Source of the DNA: Adiantum capillus-veneris | Taxonomy: Eukaryota > Streptophyta > Polypodiopsida > Polypodiales > Pteridaceae | Reading direction: 5' to 3' | Length of the DNA: 64,000 nucleotides | Assembly (NCBI GenBank): GCA_014529385.2 | Contig: CM043958.1 | Coordinates: forward strand, 90,541,025-90,605,024 | Shown here: piece after piece, positions 20,950 to 30,220 of the stretch | How positions within the stretch are numbered: position 1 is the stretch's first letter | Layout of the letters: each line of letters starts with the position of its first letter | Position numbers and translations under genes: made by a program | Notes under the pieces: model-generated | The model's input: only the letters and a program-made list of their open reading frames with translations | Told to the model about the DNA's origin: nothing | Databases searched by the model: none

Positions 20950-21844
20950 GTATCCCAATTTTGACATTTAGATTGAGTAGATGGTTAAATTGGAACATTA
21001 GCGTTTAAGAATTGTAAGGTATTTATACCACTTTTTGACCTTAATGAAAAACCTTTTGTCATTTTAAAAAGAAGTTTGAAGTCTGTGAATGAGCGTACTG
21101 TGTACGAGAGAGAGTGAGAGCTTCATCTTGACGCTACACGCTCATCGGTGGTCAGAATCGAGTGCAGAGAAGTGCAGCGTGTTGCCTCCGACGATTGCTA
21201 CACGCCAATACCTACATTGCATGCATATGGTCCGGTGTTGCGAGCTCCATCTACGAGATTCATCTGGTGCTTCGGTGAGCATACGTTGTCCGTTTTTGCA
21301 TTGCAGCATATCCACTCGTTCGCATTGAGTAGAGCTACACATTATGCACTTTTAGTTTTTAGAAACGACAACCTGCAAATTTTGGCCAGACATCATACGT
21401 GATTTTGCACCGGGTGTTTTGGGTTGGGGTTTTGGTTCATAGACCTTAGGGAGAGCGACCTATTGGTGTTAGTAGGGTCTCCTTCAGGTTCTGTGGCATT
21501 GCACCGGGTGTTTTGGGTTGGGGTTTTGGTTCATAGACCTTAGGGAGAGTGACCTATTGGTGTTAGTAGGGTCTCCTTCAGGTTTTGTGGCATTTCAAGA
21601 TTGTTTGATGGGTATTCGGCTCTAGAAAGCATTGTAGGAAGTTTCCTCTTATGCACTCCTGAAGGCTATAGCTTAGACATTGGGTAGAGACCTTTGTAGG
21701 AATTAGTTAGGAGTCGATCGAGTGTAGGTTGACACCCTATGCTTGCTTCCATGCGCCTGCGGGTCGAGCTTCGTCCTTAGCTGACAAATCTTGTTAGGTG
21801 AGTTCTCGCTGTGCTGACGTCCGTCGCGTCGTATCCGTCCAACA
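20950..21844 (+). repeat. 5' LTR of element K (left end approximate)
   Basis: The right end is clear: CGTATCCGTCCAACA followed by a primer-binding site at 21,845. A TATA-like TATTTATA lies at 21,020-21,027 and a GA-rich run near 21,100-21,120, in the same order as in the element F LTR. The last ~110 bases match the element F and L LTRs in reverse complement (GCGCCTGCGGGTCGAGCTTC, then GAGTTCTCGCTG). The left end was not found; it probably lies between 20,700 and 20,950. Confidence 0.65.
21407..21594 (+). repeat. 94-bp tandem duplication inside the element K LTR
   Basis: Two adjacent copies, 21,407-21,500 and 21,501-21,594, each starting GCACCGGGTGTTTTGGG and ending GTGGCATT. They differ at about two positions (GAGCGACC/GAGTGACC and GGTTCTGTGG/GGTTTTGTGG), so the duplication is fairly recent. 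Confidence 0.9.
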
Positions 21845-21863
21845 TTGGTGCCGCTGTCGAGGA
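21845..21863 (+). promoter_or_regulatory. Primer-binding site of element K (tRNA-Asp-like)
   Basis: TTGGTGCCGCTGTCGAGGA follows the LTR CA end directly. It differs at about three positions from the TGGCGCCGTTGTCGGGGA type of site used by many plant gypsy elements, which is complementary to the 3' end of aspartate tRNA. Confidence 0.65.
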
Positions 21864-23792
21864 CAAAAACCTTAGGTAGGTGACCGAGACTAATCCTTGA
21901 GGATAGGGATTATTTGGCTTTCCAAGAGTCTTGTTTTACATTAAGATAGGATCAGAGGGTGGAGGACTCTCTAGGTCTTAGAGGGAGTCTAGGGAGCGTG
22001 TGCCTGGCCTAGATCCTTCGACTTAGGTAGGCTTGGGTAGACTTAGGTAGTTTTTAGTTGAGTTGTGGTGTAGAGAGTAGGAGTTGGAGTGGTAGAAGCG
22101 GTAAGAGGAGAGCTTGAGAGTCCGGAGAGGCTAGGAAGCAACCAAAACACCATTATCACCATTTCACATGATGAGTAGGAGTAGAGTAAGTAGGACATCA
22201 TGATTTAAGATCTAGAGCACTTCATGCATGTATACTTGCTTGTTAGATCATCACAAGGTTGTAAAAGACGCAAAAGTGTGTTTGAAAGCTAGAGTGAAGT
22301 CCAAAATTTGCTGTGAGTGTTTCTGATTGAGCTGCAGAACATCAGGAGCACTTCTGTCATGAGAAAAATAAATTTTAAGCTAGGAGACATCCTACGCGCA
22401 GGATGTCTACATACTAATCTGGTGGGAATTTTGGAATTTTGAGTTGACCAGTGTGTTCAAAAGGTAGGTTTCACCCTAGTTTCACCTGGAAAGTGAAAAT
22501 TTGACCATATCTTGACAGGATAAGGCCAGATAGACAGAAATTGCCAGACATCCTACACAAATTGTGCAAGGATGGTTGCATCTGAATGATATATTAGGTG
22601 ACTGAGAGAGGTTTCATCTCATTTGGGTGAGGAAATTGGGTTCTAAGCAGACTTTAGCACTTTTGACTGAAAAAGGCTAGAACAACTAAAATTGGGGACT
22701 TTTGAAATCCAAACCAAAATCTAAGCATACCACTGGGTTGCTGACATCAAGGGGAAGCTGTGGATCAAGTCTAGGGTCAAACTGGCCAAGAAGACATCCT
22801 ACGCGTACGATGTCATCTGTGTGATTTTGCACTCCAAACTCAGTTTTGAGCATACCAAAGTGATCAGCACCTTAAGGAGAGTTTGTGCTTTGCATTTGAA
22901 GCCATTTTGAGAAAAAAGACATGCTACGCGTAGAATATCTAAAGCAAAATATTCAAGCCAGAAACTGACTGTAGGCCTAGCAGGGTGTTGTATAGCCTGA
23001 GGCAATCCTCCTAGTCACTTTTGGTCCAAATTGGGGTTGATTTGACTGGTCAGACCAATAGCAGGCTGTCGAAATAGATTTCTGATCCATTGACCAACTT
23101 ATAGGTGTCCAAATCAAAAAGTAAAAATAGTTGTGGACTCGGCACATCAAGGAGAACCCATAGTGCAAAAATCCAAGCAAAACAGAGCAGGAGACATCCT
23201 ACGCATAGGATGTCTATTGGGGCTTAGGGAAGAGAAAATTTGACTGAGGACATTCAGTGAGGTTACATTTGACTTGAGGATTCCAGAACTTCTTTCAGAA
23301 GTGAATTTGGACCTTGTTTGACCTTTTGACGGAGCAAAGACAGAATTAAGACTTTTTCAGGTAAAATTGACCGACATCCGAGGGAAGTAAAATTCCAGAT
23401 TAGCAGACCTAATCCATAACATCAGCAATGTAAAAAATAGAGTAGTGGTTGAGGTTAACTCTCCAGTTATACCAATCATTACTAAAACCACCTCTAGCGG
23501 TTAAATGCTTTGATTCGATTGCCAAAATTAAACGCTTGTGTACAGGTATATTCAGCGGCAAAGCAAGAAGTTGTGCGGAGACTGATCCTTTGCCAGGTGA
23601 GTGGTTGGATTTGTGTTAAGTTGCATTGCTAAGTTTGATGAATTTAAGATCAGGAAGATACATTTTTGTAGACCAAAAGGTAGCAGGTGACCAAGGTAGC
23701 TTAGTGTCCACCGAGGAGAGTGTAACTCAAGCAAGGCTAGATCCACTAGCACCGATTATTGAGGAGGGTAGTGATACGACAAATCCTTCTTC
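21864..23792 (+). other. Long untranslated leader of element K
   Basis: Almost 2 kb between the primer-binding site and ORF1, with stops in all plus-strand frames. It carries five palindromic motifs between 22,385 and 23,214, listed separately. Long structured leaders are common in LTR elements; an array of palindromes is not something I know from other families. Confidence 0.55.
22385..23214 (+). repeat. Array of CGCG-centred palindromes (GACATCCTACG/CGTAGGATGTC type)
   Basis: The consensus is a 22-bp palindrome with arms GACATCCTACG and CGTAGGATGTC. Copies are at 22,386-22,407 (near-perfect, centre CGCG), 22,547-22,577 (degenerate, longer loop), 22,793-22,814, 22,918-22,939 and 23,193-23,214. 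A half copy is at about 23,373 (GACATCCGAGG). The surrounding sequence is not repeated, so this is a dispersed motif and not a tandem repeat. Confidence 0.85.
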
Positions 23793-24338
23793 ATGATGGG
23801 TAGTCAACAACCAAGAGGTTTCACCTATGACGGACCAATGCCAAGGGGAAGCACCTCCCTAAATCCCTTGAATGATTCCAAGTTCACTGTAATCTTCTTA
23901 GAAGGAACAAACTTGAGGGGAGCCCTAGTTTATTCTGACTATCGAGGACGCAAGTGTATTTGTATTGAAGAAAGGCCAGCACAGAGACTGCAGATAATTC
24001 GAGTCTATGATGATGGAGATAGATTCAGAGACGAAAAGGGGAACCACTATCTGACAGTTAGTAACCCTGAGGATTACAACAGATATGGAGATAACGTGGC
24101 AAAAGGAAAAATGGTTTCAGAAACTCAAGAACCACCTCCAAACATTTATCGACCTGGAGCGCTTTTTATGTATGATAAGAAAACAACCAGGGTTTCAACC
24201 TATAACGAGAATGTGGGAATTTACAAGCATGAGAGCGAGGGAATAGTCTCTTACTTTCGATGCAAAGAACGCTACTCAAACGAATTAAGCAAAGACAAGG
24301 TTCTTTACTTATTCTCTTATGATATCGTCTCACTTTGA
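23793..24338 (+). CDS. Unrecognised ORF1 protein of element K (181 aa)
   Basis: An intact frame from ATG to TGA after the long leader. The start could be either of two adjacent Met codons. The protein is rich in Tyr, Arg and acidic residues, with segments FTVIFLEGTNLRGALVYSDY, RPGALFMYDKKTTRVSTYNE and VGIYKHESEGIVSYFRCKER. The spacing of aromatic and acidic residues resembles the N-terminal domain of the element F ORF1 (11,609-12,883), which also follows an LTR leader. It lacks the coiled coil and zinc knuckle, apparently because element E cuts it at about 24,320-24,345. No signal peptide or membrane segment is visible. The function is unknown; a Gag-like structural role is a guess from position. 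Confidence 0.5.
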   Translation: MMGSQQPRGFTYDGPMPRGSTSLNPLNDSKFTVIFLEGTNLRGALVYSDYRGRKCICIEERPAQRLQIIRVYDDGDRFRDEKGNHYLTVSNPEDYNRYGDNVAKGKMVSETQEPPPNIYRPGALFMYDKKTTRVSTYNENVGIYKHESEGIVSYFRCKERYSNELSKDKVLYLFSYDIVSL

Positions 24339-24793
24339 GATGATTCTTCATGGAGCTCCTCTTGGCGTTGCTCCTTCATGTCAAAGACAATCTCCTTATG
24401 ATTGTCATTCCTACAAATTAGCTTTCCACTCTCCCAATCCTGCAAAGCTCGCATTTTCATTAGCCATGGTCTCCCTAGGATAAATGGATAACCATTTCCT
24501 TTCCTAGACATAATATAAAAATCCACTGCCTTCTTAATGCCAAAGGCCTCTACAAAAACATTTTTACAAATGCCGACACACCTAGCTTTGCTATTGTTTG
24601 CCATCTTGACTTTAATTTCAGGTGTCTCATGGATGTGCATGCCTAGTTTTTGCATGAGTCCCTCTGTCATGATGCAAATTTGTGCACCCCCATCCACTAG
24701 ACCTTTCCTAACCAATCTTCCTTTGATGTAACAATCTAGCACAGGTGTAATATCCTCATTCATTTCAGCATGTGCAATTTTTACAACATGCAC
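24317..24793 (-). pseudogene. pol: Retropepsin domain of element E
   Basis: An aspartic protease of the gypsy type, which would cut the polyprotein into working parts. The active-site region reads RKGLVDGGAQICIMTEGLMQ, with DGGA instead of the common DSGA or DTGA. The C-terminal hallmark YPFILGRPWLMKMRALQDWE follows about 85 residues later. Element D has the same DGGA, so it is a lineage feature and not damage. The frame ends in an acidic, Gln-rich tail where element K's sequence begins. A TAG just upstream (in the ISWP-FLALCPQ segment, near 24,868) separates it from gag. Confidence 0.8.
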
Positions 24794-24868
24794 ACTCTCT
24801 TTTACCTTTCTCCTAGTGCTAACTGCCTTTGTTAAATCCCTCCTAACTTGTGGGCATAATGCAAGAAA

Positions 24869-26063
24869 CTAAGGCCATGAGATATCAGGACCCTTACCTC
24901 TCATGTCTTCCAATACATTGTATGGAGCCATACCATGTCCAAGAGGAAAGTCTTGGAGATTGATACGACGTCGAGTCCTCTTAGTTTCCTTGGTCTCCTT
25001 TGCCTTCTTTTCCATGATCACTTTGTGACGTGACTCCTTCTTTCTCCTTCCCTTTTCCACGGCCACGCTTAATGCCATTTGCTTCCATGTCAACCTCTTT
25101 TGAGTTTTTCACCTCTACTACATGCACATTTGGGTCTGGCAAAGGTGGAACTCCTTCCACTCCTTGTGGATGTGGTCTTGCTCCATTTGGCCTTTGTAGA
25201 AGCCGTGGTTGCTGTCTAAATCCTTCACCTGCATTCATCACTGGGTAATTCAAGTTAGGTATCCCTGGCTCCCCACAGGGCCAAGGACAATTATACATCC
25301 CATGTCCAGACTCGTTGCAATTCCAACATTGCAAGACTCTCCTAGGTCGTGAATCTCGCTCTTCAAACTTCTTTGCTTGTCCCTTTGGACCTACAGCTTG
25401 TGCAAGGTGAATTGACAGGCTACTTAAAGATTCATTCAACTTCTCGATTACTTCAGCTGTTACCTCAGGAAGCTCCCTAGATGTCGATGCTTGTGACTTA
25501 CCTTTGGGTCTAAGACCTTCTATTGGAACCTCTCCCCTTAGGCACTTGAGTTTCCTATACTTCTTGGAAGCTCTAATTTCAGCTGCATCATAGGTGGCAG
25601 GTGCATCCGCCTCCACCTTTACCTTAAGATCAGGAAAGAGTCCAGCTATGAATCTCTCCTTCTTTAGAAATTCTGCACCATCACCAGGGTTAGCAACATT
25701 TCGTATCCATAGAGCCCAAAGACGTAGAAACTCTTGCTTGTATAAGTAGTAGTCATATAAATGTTTTTTCTTATGAGAAACAATGTCTTGCCATAGTTTT
25801 TGAGTGTTTTGGGGATCAAAGAAGTATCTCTTGAAATGATTCAAAACTTCTGTGTAATTCCCCTTAACTTCCTCAGGCAAAGAGTCAAACCAAGTGCTAG
25901 CATCTTTCCTAACGACCACCTCAAACATTTCTACGTGCTCTTGATCAGTTACTATCCTCTTGATACGGCAAGACATCTTGAAATTTGCTAAAAATAATTC
26001 TGCATCCTCTCCAGGCTCTCCAAAGAAAAGAGGGTATCCGGACATTTGGCGTTGGCTTTCCAT
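24869..26063 (-). pseudogene. gag: Gag of element E
   Basis: The ATG at 26,063 starts MESQRQMSGYPLFFGEPGED, aligning with the element D Gag start. The capsid-like core follows (LFLANFKMSCRIKRI, then GNYTEVLNHFKRYF, then LYKQEFLRLWALWI and FIAGLFPDLKVKVE). A zinc knuckle CWNCNESGHGMYNC (C-x2-C-x4-H-x4-C) lies at about 25,290-25,334. The C-terminal basic region shifts frame near 25,000 into RRRINLQDFPLGHGMAPYNV, which matches the element D segment before its gag-protease boundary. Gag forms the particle that packages element RNA. The frameshift and a TAG near 24,868 make this copy defective. Confidence 0.8.
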
Positions 26064-27172
26064 TATTATGAAAGATTACAACACGAGTTGCAACAAGGGA
26101 TACAATAGAAATTTCAAACCACTCGCTTGCAAATGAAGAAGTAAGAAAGTACCACTCTAGGTTTTCTTCTTCAGCTATCCAAGATTCAATGAGGTCTCGA
26201 TTTGTTTGATCAAAACAAAAGGGTAGACTATTTATGAGCTCTAAGAAGGGTAAAAATTCTTCAAAGCTAATGCGATCTACAAAAATATCTAAAACTTCAT
26301 TTTCTGGATCTAGAAGAGCAACCACGTCCCAAGTAATGAATTGCACTTGCTCTACAATTCCCAATGCACAAGCGGTTTGTATAAAAATTAGATCTTCATG
26401 CTCGTCGAAGGCTGTGAGAAAGTAGCAATTGACTAGGAGCTCCTTTCCTTCGAGTTCCACATAGTCGGAATGAGGCAACCTTCTCACAATTTCATAAAGA
26501 ACATCCTACTCAAGTCCAATCAAGCTTGCAAGATTTAAAGACTCCACTTGTGCTACAAAACTCCTGGACAAAAACTCCTTGGGATTATGGTTAAATCATT
26601 CATAAACATCAAGAGATTTACATTGTCTCTATGAACAAAGTGTCATAGAAAGTAGAGAAGGATGATAATTTATACAAATTTGCAATCTTCTCTATGCTCT
26701 CTTTATTAAGACAAGCCCTAAATAGCTCCCTATCTCCTTTGTTGAAAGTGAAAGGAAGACTATTAATAAGACGCAAATGAGGGAAAAATTCACCAAATGT
26801 GAGTCTATGAAGCATGAACTTTGGCCGCAAGTTTCCTGAAGAGTCTTCCTCAATGGTGAAATGCACTTGCTAAACACCAAATTTCACTCTATATACCAAT
26901 CTTAGGGCACACACTATTTGGATGAATGTACGGTCTTCCTTAGTACCCAACAACAAAAGGAAAATGGAATCCACACGCAGGACCTTTCGTCTTTGCTTCA
27001 CCACCCTCTTGTTATGAGGGAGACGCTTTACTACCTGCTCCTGCAACTCAATCGGTAATAGAGCTAGATCTCTAAGGATTGAATTTTCACTACACACACA
27101 CTCCTTGTTAGAACAAATGATTGTTTTTTTATTTTTGTAACAAACGTGGACAAACAAAAAGCCAACATACAC
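26050..27172 (-). pseudogene. Duplicated unknown domain upstream of gag in element E
   Basis: Two related segments lie head to tail on the minus strand. Copy a (27,100-26,620, two frames) runs LPIELQEQVVKRLPHNKRVV, then FIQIVCALRLVYRVKFG, then RLTFGEFFPHLRLINSLPF. Copy b (about 26,530-26,050) runs VLYEIVRRLPHSDYVE, then FIQTACALGIVEQVQF, then RISFEEFLPFLELINSLPF. The order and spacing of the three conserved blocks are the same. The first block resembles the start of an F-box motif (LPxEL...RLP), which normally links a protein to SCF ubiquitin ligase; that similarity is weak. Both copies have a stop or frame change. Element D has no equivalent at this position. Confidence 0.55.
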
Positions 27173-27198
27173 ACTATTTTGTTTGGCTGCACTTCATT

Positions 27199-27411
27199 TT
27201 AAAATAAAATGAACACATGTACATCAAAAGAAGTGTGGTAGTTGATGAGAGGTAGAATGACAGGTTGTGGAGATGCAAGAATTTCCCCTATTCTTTCAGC
27301 CCCAAACATAAACACCATACGCTGCTGAAAATGTATCTTTCTACTAAGTGCAATATTTATCCTAATATGTGGTGTGAAGTAAAAAGGAAAAATTTTTGGG
27401 CCATTATCCAT
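27199..27411 (-). CDS. Small conserved ORF upstream of gag, copy 1
   Basis: A 70-codon frame whose protein shares three blocks with the ORF at 43,392-43,610 in element D: SRKIHFQQRMVFMFG, EILASPQPVILPLINY and SFDVHVFILF. Conservation between two diverged elements, and a shared position ahead of gag, argue that it was translated. It is hydrophobic toward the C-terminus but has no clear membrane helix. I do not recognise the family. Confidence 0.6.
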   Translation of the reverse strand: MDNGPKIFPFYFTPHIRINIALSRKIHFQQRMVFMFGAERIGEILASPQPVILPLINYHTSFDVHVFILF

Positions 27412-27432
27412 GCTCTATACATAACCTAATGT

Positions 27433-27630
27433 CTAAAATAGAACAAAGATATATACATCGAAACTAAGATCGTACCTAATGAGAGGCAAAATAAAAGGAT
27501 TTATCGAAGCGTTTATTTCAACTAACCTAAGAGAACCTAAAATTCTACAAATTACGCGTTGAAATTGCAACTTAGTACTAACAATTATGTGTACCTTTTG
27601 CCTTGCAATCGGAATGAAAGGATCATACAA
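27433..27630 (-). CDS. Small conserved ORF upstream of gag, copy 2 (diverged)
   Basis: A 65-codon frame directly upstream of copy 1 with the same plan: STKLQFQRVICRILG, EINASINPFILPLIRY and SFDVYIFVLF. It is more diverged than copy 1, so the duplication is old or this copy is under weaker constraint. The start Met is uncertain. Confidence 0.5.
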   Translation of the reverse strand: MYDPFIPIARQKVHIIVSTKLQFQRVICRILGSLRLVEINASINPFILPLIRYDLSFDVYIFVLF

Positions 27631-27741
27631 ATTCTCGTGCCATTACAAATAGCCCAACGACAAAATTTTGTGATAAGGATGGCTATGCAATTGCGTTTTA
27701 GGAATGCCACACTACCAAGTCTCTTCACCTTGCCAACTGAG

Positions 27742-28086
27742 TTTTGAGAGGATTACCCTTGAAGCTCTGCCCACTAATAACACGTGAAAAGTGACAAGCT
27801 ATGGAGGATCCCAATGAAGAGGGGCCATGGGGAGCTATTGGTGTGTAGAGAAGGAAGAAAAGCAATGACATGCACATGTGCGTGCACGCGTGTGTGCACA
27901 CACACATAGAGAGAGAGAGAGAGAGAGACTTCGACACACAAAACAACACTATATTTGATTGATTAAAAAACTTTTACATTCATAGGGCAAATTTGCCATG
28001 CAAAAACTCTACTAAACTGATCTTGTACTCATGCCATAAGAGCATGTTCCCACGTGTTTAATCAAACCAAGGCTTGGAAACCTAAC
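27742..28086 (-). repeat. LTR of family G (minus orientation)
   Basis: On the minus strand it starts TGTTAGGTTTCC after a purine-rich tract and matches 16,339-16,620, with the segment GGGAACATGCTCTTATGGCA shared exactly. It contains CA and GA microsatellites at 27,880-27,927. The inner end is unclear. It sits between a chromodomain remnant and element E, so it could be the 3' LTR of the former, the 5' LTR of the latter, or a solo LTR. Confidence 0.6.
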
Positions 28087-28149
28087 ATCACCTCCCAGCC
28101 TCTTCCCAATGTATAGGCAACCCTTGAGCCAAGTTTAGACTTAGCTCCC

Positions 28150-28660
28150 TGACCTCTAGGCCCTTGGCCTGACATGACTCTCCCCTTGGAGAAGCGTTTT
28201 TATCCTTGAAAATAAAAGTGGGAAATTTCTTCTTGAGAACACTAATGTTTTCCCAAGTGGCACTTTTCTCAAGTCTATCTTTCCACTTGAATAAAGCTTG
28301 TCGTCGTACATGATAACGTATACGTAGATCATGGTAGTTGAGTATATGCTCAGGTTCATGCGACTAAGTAGGAGGTTCAATGAAATCAACCAAAATCTAC
28401 TAATCAATAACATTGCCATCCTTATGTAATCATCTACATAAACAACTTACATGGAATATTGAATAAATATGAGAGTGTGCAGGTAATGAGAATTTGTAGG
28501 CCATATTACAACCTCGCTTATCTTAAAAGGCCCTCGGAGGTAATTTAGGTGTTGGCCCAATTTTCAAACTTTCCAAATGCTCTGGCACATCCAAAAATAC
28601 CTCTTCCCCTTCCTTGAATGTTAGTGGGTTGTCACAATCGAAGGTCTGTAACATAGCTAT
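28150..28660 (-). pseudogene. pol: Chromovirus integrase C-terminus with chromodomain
   Basis: Broken minus-strand frames encode LTFKEGEEVFLDVPEHLESL, then AYKFSLPAHSHI, then a chromodomain-like end: SHEPEHILNYHDLRIRYHVR followed by ALFKWKDRLEKSATWENISV and KKKFPTFIF. It ends RGE over a purine tract (AAGGGGAGAG). Chromodomains bind modified histones and guide chromovirus insertion. The element C end at 60,528-60,863 has nearly the same protein. Stops within the region show decay. Confidence 0.72.
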
Positions 28661-29055
28661 CTGGCACTAACATATGGTCAATACTTAGGGATGCAACTTG
28701 GATGGGACATAGACTCTTGAGGGTGTCAGCCTCAACAAGTGAACCTACGAAAGAAATCTATCTATAGCAACAACAAATCTATCACTCTCTCCTCAAGCAA
28801 TCTGCCAATGTCTTGTCTCACTGCTCTAGGTCGCCATGCTATTTTAACACTCAAATGAAGTTGAAATGCTACAAAAATTTAGGATCTAAGAGCTCTAGGG
28901 GCACTATCCTACCAAGTCTGGTCGCAATCCATCAAGGTACCAAAATCACGATCCATCATTATCAAGATTCTGAAAGCTGCGACAAAACTATCCATAAAGG
29001 TCGCCCTAGGGTCTAGTAACACTCTCCAATGGTCGAAACGTCAAAAAACAACCAT
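28661..29055. other. No supported gene
   Basis: Probably more of the decayed chromovirus on the minus strand, but I cannot follow a frame. Two segments resemble half-copies of the element H palindrome (CGCAATCCAT near 28,922, CACGATCCAT near 28,948). Confidence 0.35.
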
Positions 29056-29545
29056 TTATGCACTAAAAATAGTAGATTTAGCTTGTAGACAAGCCGTCTC
29101 GTGAACCACAACAGAATCGAGAATGATTACACTTAACTTAAAGAGCAAAAGATAAGGAACACAATGCAATTTTTGAAAACAAATTTGGATTATTAGAGCT
29201 TGAGAAAAATCAATTACAAAGTGCTTGAGAGTAGCCGCTCTCAGTCGTATGCTCAAAAGCTCCAAAACTTTTGATAGGGATACAACAAAGGGTTGTGTTC
29301 AAACTCAAAAATTTGACCTTCATACCTAGGGCTCTTTTGGCCACTGGCCGGCTTACAAGGATAAAAACTTAGAATCAAAGATTACAACTCAGATTTTACA
29401 TAGATATGGCTTAGTAATCATTCAACTCAATAATCAAAGTTTCTCTTAGTTACAAGGCTTTCTCCAAAAAAAAAAATTAGGTGTACAAAAATTATGGCTT
29501 TGTGAAGAGGTGACTGACTGGGAGGGTGTCCATTTGGTCTATGTG

Positions 29546-30040
29546 CTAACATCCCCCCCTACCTAGTTGCACGTCCTCATGCAAGCTTGATCGCCAGTAG
29601 TCAAAACTTCTCTTTTCTAGTGTCTTGGTGACCATTCTGAACTTCTCAGCTCTGGCCACCATGTTGGCTTGGATTGCTAGATCTTTGAATGGGTTGTTGA
29701 GGATCACACTTTGATGTTGTGCCGTCAAATCCTTTGTCATGGGGTTAAAGATGGTGGAATCCATCTCAAAGAACCCGGCCATGAATGCCTCTTCAAAAGT
29801 TTTCATGTAGTGTGAAGGCAAAAACATGACCCGAGCATACATCCCCATGATGATATTGTGGTTAGGGACTTCTGTCTCTAGGTTCCAAGCAATGCCTTCT
29901 ATACCTTCAATGAACACTTGCCAAGGGTGCCTTGATGCTTCAATATCTTCAAAGGTTGTGATACATGTGATGATCATCTTGGCAACTTTTACCAGCATCT
30001 GGCATGTGAAACTGGGAACATCCAGTATTTGAGTGATCAC
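29546..30040 (-). CDS. Terminal ORF of element H (164 aa)
   Basis: An intact frame that ends inside the first bases of the LTR: the purine tract encodes GRGG, and the stop TAG lies in TGTTAG. The first Met is probably not the true start, since the coding region may continue upstream in another frame. Conserved segment VMFLPSHYMKTFEEAFMAGF matches element L at about 18,050-18,110. The rest has acidic and aromatic patches with no motif I know. Its position, at the 3' end of the internal region and running into the LTR, is where accessory or env-like ORFs sit, but there is no signal peptide or transmembrane segment. Confidence 0.5.
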   Translation of the reverse strand: MITQILDVPSFTCQMLVKVAKMIITCITTFEDIEASRHPWQVFIEGIEGIAWNLETEVPNHNIIMGMYARVMFLPSHYMKTFEEAFMAGFFEMDSTIFNPMTKDLTAQHQSVILNNPFKDLAIQANMVARAEKFRMVTKTLEKRSFDYWRSSLHEDVQLGRGGC

Positions 30041-30220
30041 TACCTATAAAGTGTGCACCATATACAATTTCATTGGCTTGTAGTGTCTGATTGTCTTTGA
30101 TAACACTGGATAGTTTAGCATTGATGGTTGCTTGCTTTTCCATGTGTCATAACTCTCCCAGGATTGCCTTCTAATGATAGGGAAAAATGTTGGGTCGATC
30201 TGGAGGTGTTGTGGTGCACT

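Larger units (their letters stand above)
24317..27630 (-). mobile_element. Gypsy element E (gag-protease part, Tat-like)
   Basis: On the minus strand, from high to low coordinates: two copies of a small conserved ORF (27,630-27,433 and 27,411-27,199), two copies of an unknown domain (27,172-26,050), gag (26,063 to about 24,870) and protease (24,793-24,317). RT and everything after it are missing: the element stops at 24,317, where element K's ORF ends. Gag and protease are similar to those of element D, so E belongs to the same lineage. A family G LTR lies just upstream (27,742-28,086), but its link to E is not proven. Confidence 0.75.

Noticed and set aside
22385-23214. CRISPR array
   Set aside because: Palindromic repeats, but few, diverged, unevenly spaced, in a plant retrotransposon leader and without cas genes.
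26050-27172. A host F-box gene
   Set aside because: Only a short LP...RLP pattern supports it; it sits between retrotransposon ORFs on the same strand and has stops in both copies.
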